This document shows, piece by piece, positions 42,274 to 51,514 of a DNA stretch of 64,000 nt. The notes beneath the pieces were generated by a model. The model saw nothing but the letters and a program-made list of their open reading frames with translations. It was not told the origin of the DNA and searched no databases. Made by a program: the position numbers and the translations under genes. Every line of letters starts with the position of its first letter. The stretch's first letter is position 1. Source of the stretch: Haloferax mediterranei ATCC 33500 (GTDB lineage: Archaea; Halobacteriota; Halobacteria; Halobacteriales; Haloferacaceae); contig NC_017944.1 of assembly GCF_000306765.2 (NCBI RefSeq), positions 372,001 to 436,000 on the forward strand, given 5' to 3'.

Positions 42274-43896
42274 TCACTCGTGCTGCAGTTTCCGCCGGAA
42301 GTAGTACCGGGTCGCAATACCTACCGCGTAGAAGCTCAGAACGACGACGAGCAGGATGAGCGCCGTCGCCCATCGGAACTGTTCGATGTTGCCGATGTTG
42401 GACGACTGCCCGACGCCCGCGGTGATAAGAGAGTACAGTTGGTACGGGAGTGCCGACGTGGCCTTCAGAAGTTCTGGATTGTCCACGAACGGCGGTGACG
42501 CCGTGAACTCGAATCCACCGATAACGTCGACCGTCTGGCTACCGGGCGGTGCGACGCTCCCTGACATCGTCAAGAGAATCGGTGCCGTCTCGCCCGCGAT
42601 GCGGCCGACGCCGAGAATGATACCCGTGACAATTCCCGGAAGCGCCGCCGGGAGGACGATACTTCGAACCGTCTGCCACTTCGAGACGCCGAGTGCCGCA
42701 CTCGCGTCTCGGTACTCGTCGGGGACCGCCAGCATCGCCTCGCGGCTGGTGATGACGACGAGCGGGAGGAGCATGAACCCGAGCGTGAGCATCCCCGCGA
42801 GCAACGACTTCCCGTTTCCGAGACGCGGAACGAGGAAGGCGAGTCCGAACAGCCCGAAGACGATGCTCGGCGTACTCCACAGCCCGTTCGTGGCGACTTC
42901 GACCACCTGCGTGAAGCGCCCGCGCTCCGCGTACTCGGTGATGAAGACGGCCGCGCCGACGCCGAGCGGAACGGCAAACAGCACCGCGCCGACGACGAGC
43001 CAGATAGTTCCGACGATAGCGGGAAGCACGCCGTTGACATCGTTGAGGAGTGCGACGCCGTTCATCACGAACGGCCACGAGACCGGGAGGTTGAACGTCA
43101 CGCCAAAGAGTGTCGTCTCGGGACCAGCCCCGAGACCCAACGTGAGTCCCTTGAACAGGCCCGGAAGCCCCTTGAGAACCGTGAAGGCGACGAGGAGGAA
43201 CAACACCGTGATGATGGACAACGCGTTCATGTAGACGAGCACGTACGCGCCGACGTGGCGGCCGCGAGCGCCGAATCCACCGTAGGCCTTTGCGGACGCC
43301 CACCCGGCGAGAAGTGAACAGAACGCCGTCACGGCCGGAATTGCGAACTCGGCCTTGAACGACGCCTGTTGCTCCCAGCCGAGACTCCAGACCCACGATG
43401 GGTCGATAACGCCACCGAGGAAAACGAGACCAGCGAGGAGTGCCAATGCGCCAGCAGGTATCGTCGAACCGAGGTCCTCTCTCGGGAGTGCGGTTCCAGC
43501 GAACGCGACACCGCCGGTCACGAGTGCAACTGCAAACCAACCGACTGTGCCGAGTCCGAGCGTCTGCGACGCGACGAATCCGCCGACGACGAACCAGAGG
43601 AGTGCGAACGCCGCTGAGGCGATTACTCCGGCACTTGGTCGTGGTTGCGTGGCGACGTAGCCAAGTCGGGAGCCGACGCCGAACGTGATGACTGCGCCGC
43701 CGAGGACGACCAGTAGACCGCCGAGGAGCACGACCACCGGAACTCCGGCGATTGGGTCGGTGATGGCCACGAAGTCGAACAGCGCCGCGAGTGAGAGGGC
43801 GAACAGGATGGCCGCGAGGCCGACCGCGCCTGCGGCGATTGCCTCCGTTTCCGACGTGTCTTCGTTGACGAGGGTGGATTCGACTGCCCCAGCCAT
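42274..43896 (-). CDS. pstA: PstA, phosphate ABC transporter permease with long N-terminal extension
   Basis: The product has 540 residues, against about 290 for bacterial PstA. The last 300 form the permease core, with the EAA-type loop YRDASAALGVSKWQTVRSIV and RIAGETAPILLTM. The first 240 add six or more extra membrane segments that do not belong to the transporter core. It starts one base inside the pstC stop (TAATG), so the two are coupled. Confidence 0.92.
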   Translation of the reverse strand: MAGAVESTLVNEDTSETEAIAAGAVGLAAILFALSLAALFDFVAITDPIAGVPVVVLLGGLLVVLGGAVITFGVGSRLGYVATQPRPSAGVIASAAFALLWFVVGGFVASQTLGLGTVGWFAVALVTGGVAFAGTALPREDLGSTIPAGALALLAGLVFLGGVIDPSWVWSLGWEQQASFKAEFAIPAVTAFCSLLAGWASAKAYGGFGARGRHVGAYVLVYMNALSIITVLFLLVAFTVLKGLPGLFKGLTLGLGAGPETTLFGVTFNLPVSWPFVMNGVALLNDVNGVLPAIVGTIWLVVGAVLFAVPLGVGAAVFITEYAERGRFTQVVEVATNGLWSTPSIVFGLFGLAFLVPRLGNGKSLLAGMLTLGFMLLPLVVITSREAMLAVPDEYRDASAALGVSKWQTVRSIVLPAALPGIVTGIILGVGRIAGETAPILLTMSGSVAPPGSQTVDVIGGFEFTASPPFVDNPELLKATSALPYQLYSLITAGVGQSSNIGNIEQFRWATALILLVVVLSFYAVGIATRYYFRRKLQHE

Positions 43897-45029
43897 TATT
43901 CGGCACCTCCGAGTTTCTGGCGCATGCGCGTCTCGATGTACTGTGAGCCGACGCTGAGGAGCAACACTGTGATGAACAGGATGACGCCGGCGACGAACAG
44001 CGCAGAAAGCTGGAGTCCGTCGGCGTCGCCGTAGTTCGCCGCGATGAGCGACGTCAGCGTGTCGTTCCCGTAGAAGACGTTGTAAAGTGGCTTCGTCAGC
44101 CCCGGACTTCCGCGAAGCATCACCGTTGCGGCCATGGTCTCACCAATCGCGCGACCGACACCGAGGAGGACGGCAGCCGAGACGCCGGAAAACGCTGCGG
44201 GCAACGTAATCGAGGTCATCGTCTGCCAGTCGGTCGTTCCGAGCGCGAGCGAGCCGCTTTTCATCGACTCGGGGACGCTGTTGAGCGCGTCTTCGGCCAC
44301 CGAAACGACCGTCGGAAGCGCCATCAGGCCGACGACGACACCGACGAACAGGTAGGTCCCCTGTCCGACGATGTCGAACTGGTCCGACGCCCACGGGCTG
44401 AGGATAGTGAATCCGATGAATCCGTAGACGATAGACGGGATTCCGGCCAGTATCTCGACGCCGGGTTTGACGAGTTCGCGGACGGTTCGCGGTGCAATCT
44501 CACTGAGGAAGAGCGCGGCGGCCACACCGAGCGGGGCCGCCACGGCGGTTGCGATGATGGTGACGAGCACCGTCCCGTGAATCATCGGGACTAGCGAGTA
44601 GCGTACCGGCGGCGTGACCGGGCTCCAGCGTGTCTCGACGAAGAGCCGGAGTCCCGGAATCGGAATCCCGAACACGGTCATCGTCGCGTACTCGACTGTC
44701 GGCCACGCCTCGGCGAAGATGAACACGAGGATGAGCCCGAGTATCAGAATCGTCGAAATCGTCGTCGTCAGCGTGAGCACGCGTGCGGTCAATTCTTGGT
44801 GCCGAATCCAGCCGTATCCCGTCGCGACGAGGAACACGGCAAACGGAATGGCCGTCAGCGACGAGACGGCTAAAAACCCGACGAACGCAGCGAGAAGCGA
44901 CACCGCAGCGACAGTGACCGTGACGAGTGCATCCGGTTCGGTCTCGTCGACGAAGTCACGACCTCGCTGAAGCTCGCGCCGTACCGCCGTTCGCAGGCCA
45001 GCACCGTCGTATTGTGGGAGTATGGTCAT
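43896..45029 (-). CDS. pstC: PstC, phosphate ABC transporter permease
   Basis: The product has 377 residues. It has a 70-residue N-terminal part with two extra membrane segments. The permease domain follows, with the loop ESMKSGSLALGTTDWQTMTS and RAIGETMAATVMLRG. PstC and PstA form the membrane channel for phosphate. It follows pstS after a 61-bp gap. Confidence 0.93.
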   Translation of the reverse strand: MTILPQYDGAGLRTAVRRELQRGRDFVDETEPDALVTVTVAAVSLLAAFVGFLAVSSLTAIPFAVFLVATGYGWIRHQELTARVLTLTTTISTILILGLILVFIFAEAWPTVEYATMTVFGIPIPGLRLFVETRWSPVTPPVRYSLVPMIHGTVLVTIIATAVAAPLGVAAALFLSEIAPRTVRELVKPGVEILAGIPSIVYGFIGFTILSPWASDQFDIVGQGTYLFVGVVVGLMALPTVVSVAEDALNSVPESMKSGSLALGTTDWQTMTSITLPAAFSGVSAAVLLGVGRAIGETMAATVMLRGSPGLTKPLYNVFYGNDTLTSLIAANYGDADGLQLSALFVAGVILFITVLLLSVGSQYIETRMRQKLGGAE

Positions 45030-45090
45030 AGGTGGAACGTGAATGAATGGAAAGAACGCGGTTCAGGCCCGTTTCGTGTCGCGGCCGGGC

Positions 45091-46284
45091 TTACGCCTGT
45101 TCCGGCAGCTTGTCCTTCTGGGCCTCGATGTCCTTCGTCGGAAGCGGGATGTAGTTGTTATCCTCGACGAACACTTTCTGGCCGAAGGTGGTTAGGAACA
45201 TGTTGATGAAGGCGGCCTCGCGCTTGTCGGTGCCGCTGGGCGTGTCCTCCGTGATGGTCGTGTACTGGTGGAGGTCACGGTTGAGCGGGTAGGAGCTGTC
45301 GAAGATAGTGTTCTTAGCGTCCTTGTCGGGCTTGTAGACCGTTCCCTCGAAGTTGATTGCAATCGGCTTGACCTGCGGGCCGGTGAAGGCGAGTGCCATG
45401 TACGCGATGGCACCTTCGTTCTGCTGAACGACGGTTGCGACCTGCTGATTCTGGCCTTTCCGGGTGTCGACACCCGGCATCGGTGCGTCGGCATCGCCGA
45501 GCATGTTCAGGCGGAACGAGGTGTCCGTTCCGGAGCCTTCCGCGCGACCGACGACGTAGATCTCCTTGTCCGGACCGCCGACTTCCTTCCAGTTGGTGAT
45601 GTCGTCCTGGTAGATTTTCTTGATTTCCTCGCCCGTGAGTTGTGTGACACCGGCGTCGTAGATATCCTTGCTGACGACGACAGGCTGGCCGTCGCGGCCG
45701 ACGACGTGGTCGACGTAGTTCTCCTTGGCCTTCTCCTCGCTAATTCCGAGTTCGGCCGTGATCGGTCCGGAGGAGTTGCCGATGTCGACGAGACCGTCGC
45801 GGGCGGACTTACAGCCGGTCCCGGAGTGGCTCAGACCGATACTGGTCGCGAACGGCGGGTTCGCCTGCGTTTCGGTCGGCTCGAAGCCGTAGAGGCTCGC
45901 GAAGTAGTCGGCGAGACGCATATCGGGCGCACCGAGGTCCTCCCAGCCGGGGACGGTTCCTTCGCCGCTCGAACCCCAGTATTCGCCGTCACTCGGCGGT
46001 GCGTTGGAGTTCCAGTAGGAACTCCCTCTGTTCGCGATAGGGTAGACCGTCGAGGAACCTTCCGCAGTGAGCATCTTCGGCCCGCTCGGTTCACTCGTGG
46101 ACTCCGGCGTTTCCTCTTCGGTTTCCGGCGTGCTCGTATCTTCTTCGGTCGCGGGTGCTTCGGTCGTCGTGTCCCCCGTCTGGCCCGAACAGCCGGCAAG
46201 GCCAGCAATGCCCGCAGCACCGGATGCAACGATGAATTCCCGCCGTGATACGCTGTCTGCCAACTTCTGAGAGTCGTGCGCCAT
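45091..46284 (-). CDS. pstS: PstS, phosphate-binding lipoprotein
   Basis: The product has 397 residues from the ATG at 46284. The Tat motif SRREFIVASGAAG and lipobox LAGC precede a Thr/Glu-rich linker. The phosphate site shows TAEGSSTVYPIA near the mature N-terminus, then VDIGNSSGPI and VVGRAEGSGTDTSFR. It captures phosphate at the cell surface. A TATA-like TTTATTTAA lies about 25 bases upstream, so the message is nearly leaderless. It is first in pstSCAB-phoU. Confidence 0.95.
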   Translation of the reverse strand: MAHDSQKLADSVSRREFIVASGAAGIAGLAGCSGQTGDTTTEAPATEEDTSTPETEEETPESTSEPSGPKMLTAEGSSTVYPIANRGSSYWNSNAPPSDGEYWGSSGEGTVPGWEDLGAPDMRLADYFASLYGFEPTETQANPPFATSIGLSHSGTGCKSARDGLVDIGNSSGPITAELGISEEKAKENYVDHVVGRDGQPVVVSKDIYDAGVTQLTGEEIKKIYQDDITNWKEVGGPDKEIYVVGRAEGSGTDTSFRLNMLGDADAPMPGVDTRKGQNQQVATVVQQNEGAIAYMALAFTGPQVKPIAINFEGTVYKPDKDAKNTIFDSSYPLNRDLHQYTTITEDTPSGTDKREAAFINMFLTTFGQKVFVEDNNYIPLPTKDIEAQKDKLPEQA

Positions 46285-46376
46285 CACCTGGACTGACCCG
46301 GGTTTAAATAAAATGCGTTTATAATACTACTTTAGTTCTATCAGAGTTCCACGTAACAATAACTATTGAACATGGT

Positions 46377-46390
46377 GGAGGGTACCCTCC
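46377..46390. promoter_or_regulatory. Perfect 14-bp palindrome upstream of pstS
   Basis: GGAGGGTACCCTCC is a perfect palindrome 93 bases upstream of the pstS start and 81 bases upstream of the divergent gene at 46471. It is a plausible regulator site for either gene. Phosphate control of pst operons in haloarchaea makes pstS the likelier target. Confidence 0.4.
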
Positions 46391-46470
46391 CAGAGCGGTA
46401 CGTTGGACTATATATGATTCCATAACCGATACGACAGAAAATATAACGCCCCGGCGAAAACACCACTATC

Positions 46471-47424
46471 ATGGGCCAGAAGGGCAGTGAAGACAAGCGA
46501 GATAGTATCATTGGGCTGTCGAAATCTGCAGCGACGGACGCCATCGTCGCAGAAGATGAGACTCGTTCTCCGGCAACTGTCAGCACGGTGCTCGAACACG
46601 TGACCGAAGACGGAACCGTAACGCGAGACGGCGTCGATGAAGCGGTCACAGATACGTCGATGATTCTCTCGACAGCGGAGACGCGTGCCGAACTCGCGTC
46701 GATTGCACTTTCGGACGCCCGCGAGACTGCCGGCGACGCAGCGTCGATTGATGCCGTTCAGTCTCGACTCGCCACCTTCGATTCGAAGGTGTCGAATGTG
46801 ACCGACCGCGTCGACGAACTCGGCACTACTGTGCAAGAGCTGTCACACTGGCACAGTACGTCGCTTCCGATATACGATGTCGTCACCGGCCTTCGGCACG
46901 CGGCTTCAGAAGCACAGACACTTACTGCGCGTGCGGACGATATCCAACTCAACATCGAGGAGTTCGAACACTGGCTTTCGAATCACGACGTTCGCGTGCG
47001 CGAAGTCGACGCCGACGTAGATGCCCTCGAATACGCTCTCGATGACCTCGAACAGAGCGTCGAGCGAGTGGCCGACAACGACGACAACGCGGACGATTGG
47101 CTCGATTCGATGCTTCGATACCACGTCTCGGTACTTCTCGTCGACGACGTTCGTGCGGAACTCGTCGACCTCCGCGAGATGGCGGCCCGAGCGGACGTGG
47201 ACGACGACGGGCTTGAGGACGGTGCAGCACGACTCGACGAACTCGATTCACGTGTCGAACAACTCGGCGACCGACTCGATGAACTCGCTCAGTCCGAGTG
47301 GGTGGACGAGCACGACGAACACCTCGCGTCGTTCCGTGCAACACTAAACGAGTTCGAGCCTCCGATTTCGTGGGGTGCAGTTCAGTCCGAACTCGAACAG
47401 TACCGTCCCGAACGCGACGCATAA
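46471..47424 (+). CDS. Halo-transducer-like coiled-coil protein
   Basis: The product has 317 residues, soluble and acidic. Residues 1-70 have a small helical domain (STVLEHVTEDGTVTRDGVDE). From residue 75 on it is a long coiled coil (VQSRLATFDSKVSNVTDRVD then ELGTTVQELSHWHS). No membrane segment or methyl-accepting signalling hairpin is evident. The layout matches proteins often labelled halo transducer in haloarchaeal genomes, but signalling is unproven. It diverges from pstS. Confidence 0.6.
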   Translation: MGQKGSEDKRDSIIGLSKSAATDAIVAEDETRSPATVSTVLEHVTEDGTVTRDGVDEAVTDTSMILSTAETRAELASIALSDARETAGDAASIDAVQSRLATFDSKVSNVTDRVDELGTTVQELSHWHSTSLPIYDVVTGLRHAASEAQTLTARADDIQLNIEEFEHWLSNHDVRVREVDADVDALEYALDDLEQSVERVADNDDNADDWLDSMLRYHVSVLLVDDVRAELVDLREMAARADVDDDGLEDGAARLDELDSRVEQLGDRLDELAQSEWVDEHDEHLASFRATLNEFEPPISWGAVQSELEQYRPERDA

Positions 47425-47687
47425 CTCGACTGCCGACGAGTTCCATTTCTGTCTTTGTTGTGTGGTGGTGTCTGTACTGTGTCGTGTGAAAGTGTTTGTA
47501 CTACCGTTTGTGCATTTCTTGGAGTTTGTGGAAATTTTAAAAATTCTACAAATTTTAAAATGTTTGAGGTATTTGGGCTTGGTCTGTGGCGTTCGTCACG
47601 CTCGCACCATATATCAAAATTTCTACGTAAATCGCCTTCAGCGAAACTACATGTAGGTACAGACCTTCGTCCCAAGTGGAACTTCCA

Positions 47688-48290
47688 ATGTCTGACTACG
47701 AACTCGACCCACTTCCGTACGAGTACGACGCGCTGGAACCGCACATTTCCGAGCAGGTGCTGACGTGGCATCACGACACCCACCATCAGGGCTACGTCAA
47801 CGGCTGGAACGCTGCTGAGGAAACCCTCGAAGCCAACCGCGAAGCAGGCGAGTTCGACTCGTCCGCTGGCGCGATTCGCAACGTCACCCACAACGGCTGT
47901 GGACACATTCTTCACGACCTCTTCTGGCAGAACATGTCGCCCGAAGGCGGCGACGAGCCGACGGGAGCGCTCGCAGACCGCATCGCCGAGGACTTCGGCT
48001 CTTACGAAGCCTGGAAGGGCGAATTCGAAGCCGCTGCCGGTGCCGCCGGTGGCTGGGCACTCCTCGTCTACGACTCGTTTTCGAACCAGCTTCGAAACGT
48101 CGTCGTCGACAAGCACGACCAGGGCGCACTCTGGGGCTCCCACCCCATCCTCGCACTGGACGTCTGGGAGCACTCCTACTACCACGACTACGGCCCGGCC
48201 CGCGGCGACTTCATCTCGGCATTCTTCGAAGTCGTCGACTGGGACGTCCCTGCAGCACGCTACGAACAGGCCCTCGAGCGCTTCGAATAG
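47688..48290 (+). CDS. sod: Superoxide dismutase (Mn/Fe)
   Basis: The product has 200 residues from the ATG at 47688. The metal ligands lie in VLTWHHDTHHQGYVNGW, NGCGHILHDLFW and ALDVWEHSYYHDYG (D..H). It dismutates superoxide in the cytosol. Gln/Gly placement near GPARGDFI suggests the haloarchaeal Mn enzyme. The upstream 260 bases are AT-rich with runs of AAATTTTAAAA; a promoter is likely there. Haloarchaea often carry two sod genes; this may be the second copy. Confidence 0.95.
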   Translation: MSDYELDPLPYEYDALEPHISEQVLTWHHDTHHQGYVNGWNAAEETLEANREAGEFDSSAGAIRNVTHNGCGHILHDLFWQNMSPEGGDEPTGALADRIAEDFGSYEAWKGEFEAAAGAAGGWALLVYDSFSNQLRNVVVDKHDQGALWGSHPILALDVWEHSYYHDYGPARGDFISAFFEVVDWDVPAARYEQALERFE

Positions 48291-48516
48291 GCGACCGATT
48301 CGGTCCCGATTGCCTCGAAGATAGCCCCACGAACGACGCGCGAAACTGCAACCTTTGTTTCAGCTTCTTTCTTTTCGTCCGTCCGTTCCATACCCGCAGA
48401 ATGCGTGACGTCTGTTTTTGTGGCCAGTGTTGAGAGAGTGTAGTTCGCGTGCGGTGAAATTCGACTCAGTGATAGTTTGGGGGTCGCCCTCTCGCTACGA
48501 TGATGTCATCGGCCGA

Positions 48517-49293
48517 CTACTGCGACTGCAAGACCAGAGGCTCGGCTTCGTCCCGAACGTGCTCGTACTGTCCGACTGCCCAAGAGAGCGCCTCATCGGT
48601 ATCGTTTATCAGTATTCCCTGTATACCGCGTTCGGTGTAGACGATGATTCCAGCATGGTCATTGTCAGCAATCCACAGTGTATACGTCGCTGGCACTTCG
48701 CAGTGGACGAACGTAATCTGGTCATTGGTGAGCGCTTCGTCAGTCTGTTCGGAATATAGCTCTCGTACTTGGTTGAAGACGTCTTCCGGAAGAACTAAAT
48801 CGAGTTGATAGTCGTCTCCGGCCGTGACGGCTTGATAGAAATCCTCTGCATACCCGGCCATCACAATCGGTGTGAAGCCCCGAATCTCCGTTGCGGATTC
48901 GACTGAGTCCAAAAACACTTCGATGGTCTTGTCCGGGATTTTCGTCGGTGCCATGTAAACGTCGGCGTCGATGAGAAACTCGTACTCGACAGTAGTGTCC
49001 GACGGCAGTTCTTCAACTACCGGCGTCACTTGTAGTAGACTTTCGAGTTGTTCCGTGTAGTTTGCGTGGGCCTCTATCGCATACTGCCCGAGATTCGTGA
49101 GACCCCATTTCCCGTTTTGATACGTGACGAGACCGGCGTCGTCGAGCTTTCGGACGATATCGTCGAGTGTAGACCGCGGTATGTCGAGCGTTTCAACGAG
49201 ATCTCGTTTTGCTTGCGGGGCGTCGGTAAGCGTTTGTAGGCAATTGTCGCGCCGGTTAAGCAAGTAAATCAACCTCGTTATCTGATCTCCCAT
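48517..49293 (-). CDS. Winged-helix transcriptional regulator with DUF1724-like C-terminus
   Basis: The product has 258 residues from the ATG at 49293. An N-terminal winged helix covers about 10-75 (AKRDLVETLDIPRSTLDDIV then RKLDDAGLVTYQNG). The remaining alpha-beta part (LIDADVYMAPTKIPDKTIEV, YQLDLVLPEDVFNQVRELYS) resembles the methanogen-regulator (DUF1724) C-domain. It is probably a ligand-responsive repressor or activator. It is divergent from a Tat-exported protein gene 214 bases away. Confidence 0.8.
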   Translation of the reverse strand: MGDQITRLIYLLNRRDNCLQTLTDAPQAKRDLVETLDIPRSTLDDIVRKLDDAGLVTYQNGKWGLTNLGQYAIEAHANYTEQLESLLQVTPVVEELPSDTTVEYEFLIDADVYMAPTKIPDKTIEVFLDSVESATEIRGFTPIVMAGYAEDFYQAVTAGDDYQLDLVLPEDVFNQVRELYSEQTDEALTNDQITFVHCEVPATYTLWIADNDHAGIIVYTERGIQGILINDTDEALSWAVGQYEHVRDEAEPLVLQSQ

Positions 49294-49507
49294 ACCCAAA
49301 CATCATTTTTTACTCACATTAAGGTTGATGCTAACAACCATCAAAACGGTCGTGTCTTATTGTCCTGACTCTCTCGTAGGTTCTACGTGGAGTTCGCACC
49401 CTGGCGAAAAAATCGTGGGGTGTCCTTTCTCTCCATATGTATACCGTACCTTTGTTATTTTCCGGATGGGTAGAGTAATTGTATTATCTGGCAATGAGTC
49501 GGATGCC

Positions 49508-49999
49508 ATGTCTCGACAGACGAGGCGTTCGTTCCTACAGAAGAGTGCGATAGCTACTGTCGGTCTCGGGACTCTCGCAACTGGAAGTGCCGCCGCTGGG
49601 GAGTCCGAAACGGAACTCGGCGATGAAGTCGTCACGGGCCACGCGGACTCGGGAGACATACACGTGGCCGACACGGGAGAGGTAACGGTGCAGGCGTCGT
49701 GGCCGTTCGGCCGCGATTTCGATAACCTCGCGCCCGGCAAGATCTCCGCTGTAAGTACGTTAGCCATTGTTGAGGGAGCGTACTACGACTTCGACGTTTC
49801 CTACTCTCCTGAACTTCCCATTGGACTATGCTTCATCGATCTTGGGACGAATGAGTACTACGCCGCAGAGGTGAGTAGCAGCGGGAATTACCGTTACAAG
49901 TCCCCGGTCGGTATCCCCGAGGATAGTGCTGCCGTCGGAATCCTCAACAAGTCCGACAACAGCCGCGACATTTCGGGGGACTTCTCGGTCGACAACTAA
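49508..49999 (+). CDS. Tat-exported protein, function unknown
   Basis: The product has 163 residues from the ATG at 49508. The Tat signal RRSFLQKSAIATVGLGTLAT ends at about residue 35 in SAAAGES. The mature part is acidic and beta-rich (VTVQASWPFGRDFDNLAPGK, GAYYDFDVSYSPELPIGL). It has no lipobox and no recognised domain. It lies between a winged-helix regulator and a cluster of exported and membrane proteins. Confidence 0.6.
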   Translation: MSRQTRRSFLQKSAIATVGLGTLATGSAAAGESETELGDEVVTGHADSGDIHVADTGEVTVQASWPFGRDFDNLAPGKISAVSTLAIVEGAYYDFDVSYSPELPIGLCFIDLGTNEYYAAEVSSSGNYRYKSPVGIPEDSAAVGILNKSDNSRDISGDFSVDN

Positions 50000-50089
50000 G
50001 TTCGGTCCCTAGCTAATCGAAGACTTGACATATTATTTTTGACCAATTGAACCGGGGCGGTTTGGAGTCATCGTCTACGGGGCAGACGC

Positions 50090-50680
50090 TCACTCCGTGT
50101 CGTTGACTACGAACGAATCGTCTCCCGTGACTTCCCCGGTGAACGTTTCACCGGGTTTCATCGGGTCTCTTTCACCGGTGTCGTTTTCCGGTGATGCGTG
50201 GACGGCAAACTGCTCACCGGTGGTCACGTTCTTCTTGGAGTCCGATAGTCGTCCCACACTCACTTCGTCGGGGTGGACGACGTTGTCGATACTCTCGACT
50301 GTTGTGACTGCGCCCGAATCGAGGGACACGACCGCTTTGACTCGCGGCGGCGCGGTCTCATTTTTCGCTACGTAGACTTGAACTTCGCTTCCTTCAGCTT
50401 CGACGTGGAAGTGCAGTGAGTCCCGGTCGCCGAAGTAACGCTGAACCGTCTCATTGGTGTACGCGAGCTGCCACGCCTTCTCGGCCTCGTTGGCAGTCAG
50501 TTTGTTGTAAGGGTCGATGACTTCTACGGTGTGTGTATCGGACGAGACCGCGTTCGAAGGTACTTGGTGGGCTGTTCCGGTAGATTCCAGTAGCACCGGC
50601 GCTGCAACTGCACTGCTCGCTCCAAAGACGAGAAGCGCAGTGACCGCGAGTGCGAGTGTTTTGCGTCGCATAGGTCTCAT
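50090..50680 (-). CDS. Secreted or membrane-anchored PepSY-like protein
   Basis: The product has 196 residues. A Sec-type signal RRKTLALAVTALLVFGASSA is present. The middle part (KLTANEAEKAWQLAYTNETV ... VKAVVSLDSGAVTTVESIDN) has the helix-then-sheet pattern of PepSY domains. This pattern is shared with the protein at 51515. A tail of about 50 residues looks disordered. PepSY domains often restrain proteases or sense the surface. Starts at 50680 and 50671 are both possible. Confidence 0.6.
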   Translation of the reverse strand: MRPMRRKTLALAVTALLVFGASSAVAAPVLLESTGTAHQVPSNAVSSDTHTVEVIDPYNKLTANEAEKAWQLAYTNETVQRYFGDRDSLHFHVEAEGSEVQVYVAKNETAPPRVKAVVSLDSGAVTTVESIDNVVHPDEVSVGRLSDSKKNVTTGEQFAVHASPENDTGERDPMKPGETFTGEVTGDDSFVVNDTE

Positions 50681-50830
50681 TCCTGTTTTGGTGGTGAATC
50701 GAGAACGACGAGGTCAGTCACTCCGACTCACTCGGTTTCACGTTGTGTGAAAGACCAGATATATCTTGATTGGAAATACGTTCGGAACCGTTTGAAAACA
50801 GAATGAGAGCCGGTTAAACCGGCTTTTCAG

Positions 50831-51379
50831 TTATCGAAGGTGGACGTTATTTCCCATCCCGTTGCGCTTTCGTTCGACGAGGTTGCGGTTTTCAAGTTTA
50901 TCGAGGGTTCGACTCACCGTCGCCTTCGAGAGGTCGGTTTCCTCGACGAGATCTCGTTGTGCAATCTCCCCGTCAGCTTCGAGTACGGCGGTGTAGATAG
51001 TTTCCTCGTTATTTTTGAGACGCCCGGCCGTGTCTTCCCACCGCTTGCGGTTGGTCTCTGTTAGAGATTCCTTTTCGTCGTTCGGCATCAGTTGCGTGTG
51101 TATGTAATCCGAGTTCGTCGGCCGTTTCGACGGACCGTTTGAACGGTCGTGAAGCACGAGATACGCCCCACTGGCCCCGCAAAGAACCGCCGCAACGACG
51201 ACAATGGCGACCTCACTGTACGTGAAGTACTGTCCAATTTGGGTCGTCTGCGTACCGTTTTCGCCGAGAGATACCACGACCGGAGATGGGGAAAGTAACT
51301 GAACCGTGAGGGTGAGGGTAGCGGCGACGAATATCACCGCCGAAAAGAGATTGACGTTCTGAAAGTCACGGAAGTCCAT
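50831..51379 (-). CDS. Membrane-anchored winged-helix regulator
   Basis: The product has 182 residues. Two membrane segments (about 12-32 and 55-77) flank an external loop of about 25 residues. A cytosolic linker leads to a MarR-like winged helix at about 120-180 (QRDLVEETDLSKATVSRTLD). It could read a surface signal directly to DNA. It lies between two PepSY-like exported proteins, one on each side. Confidence 0.75.
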   Translation of the reverse strand: MDFRDFQNVNLFSAVIFVAATLTLTVQLLSPSPVVVSLGENGTQTTQIGQYFTYSEVAIVVVAAVLCGASGAYLVLHDRSNGPSKRPTNSDYIHTQLMPNDEKESLTETNRKRWEDTAGRLKNNEETIYTAVLEADGEIAQRDLVEETDLSKATVSRTLDKLENRNLVERKRNGMGNNVHLR

Positions 51380-51514
51380 ACGGACAGATAACTAACACGA
51401 AGTCTTAACGGTTACCGTTTGTAGGGTTCTGAAATCCTGTGAAACGCGTTTCCAACTAGTTTCAAACGCGTTTCACCACGGTCTTCAACAGGTCTTTCAT
51501 CCAATAGATTAAGT

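Noticed and set aside
47455..47763. 102-codon frame upstream of superoxide dismutase
   Set aside because: It is AT-rich and Cys-rich with no haloarchaeal character and runs into the sod gene in another frame.
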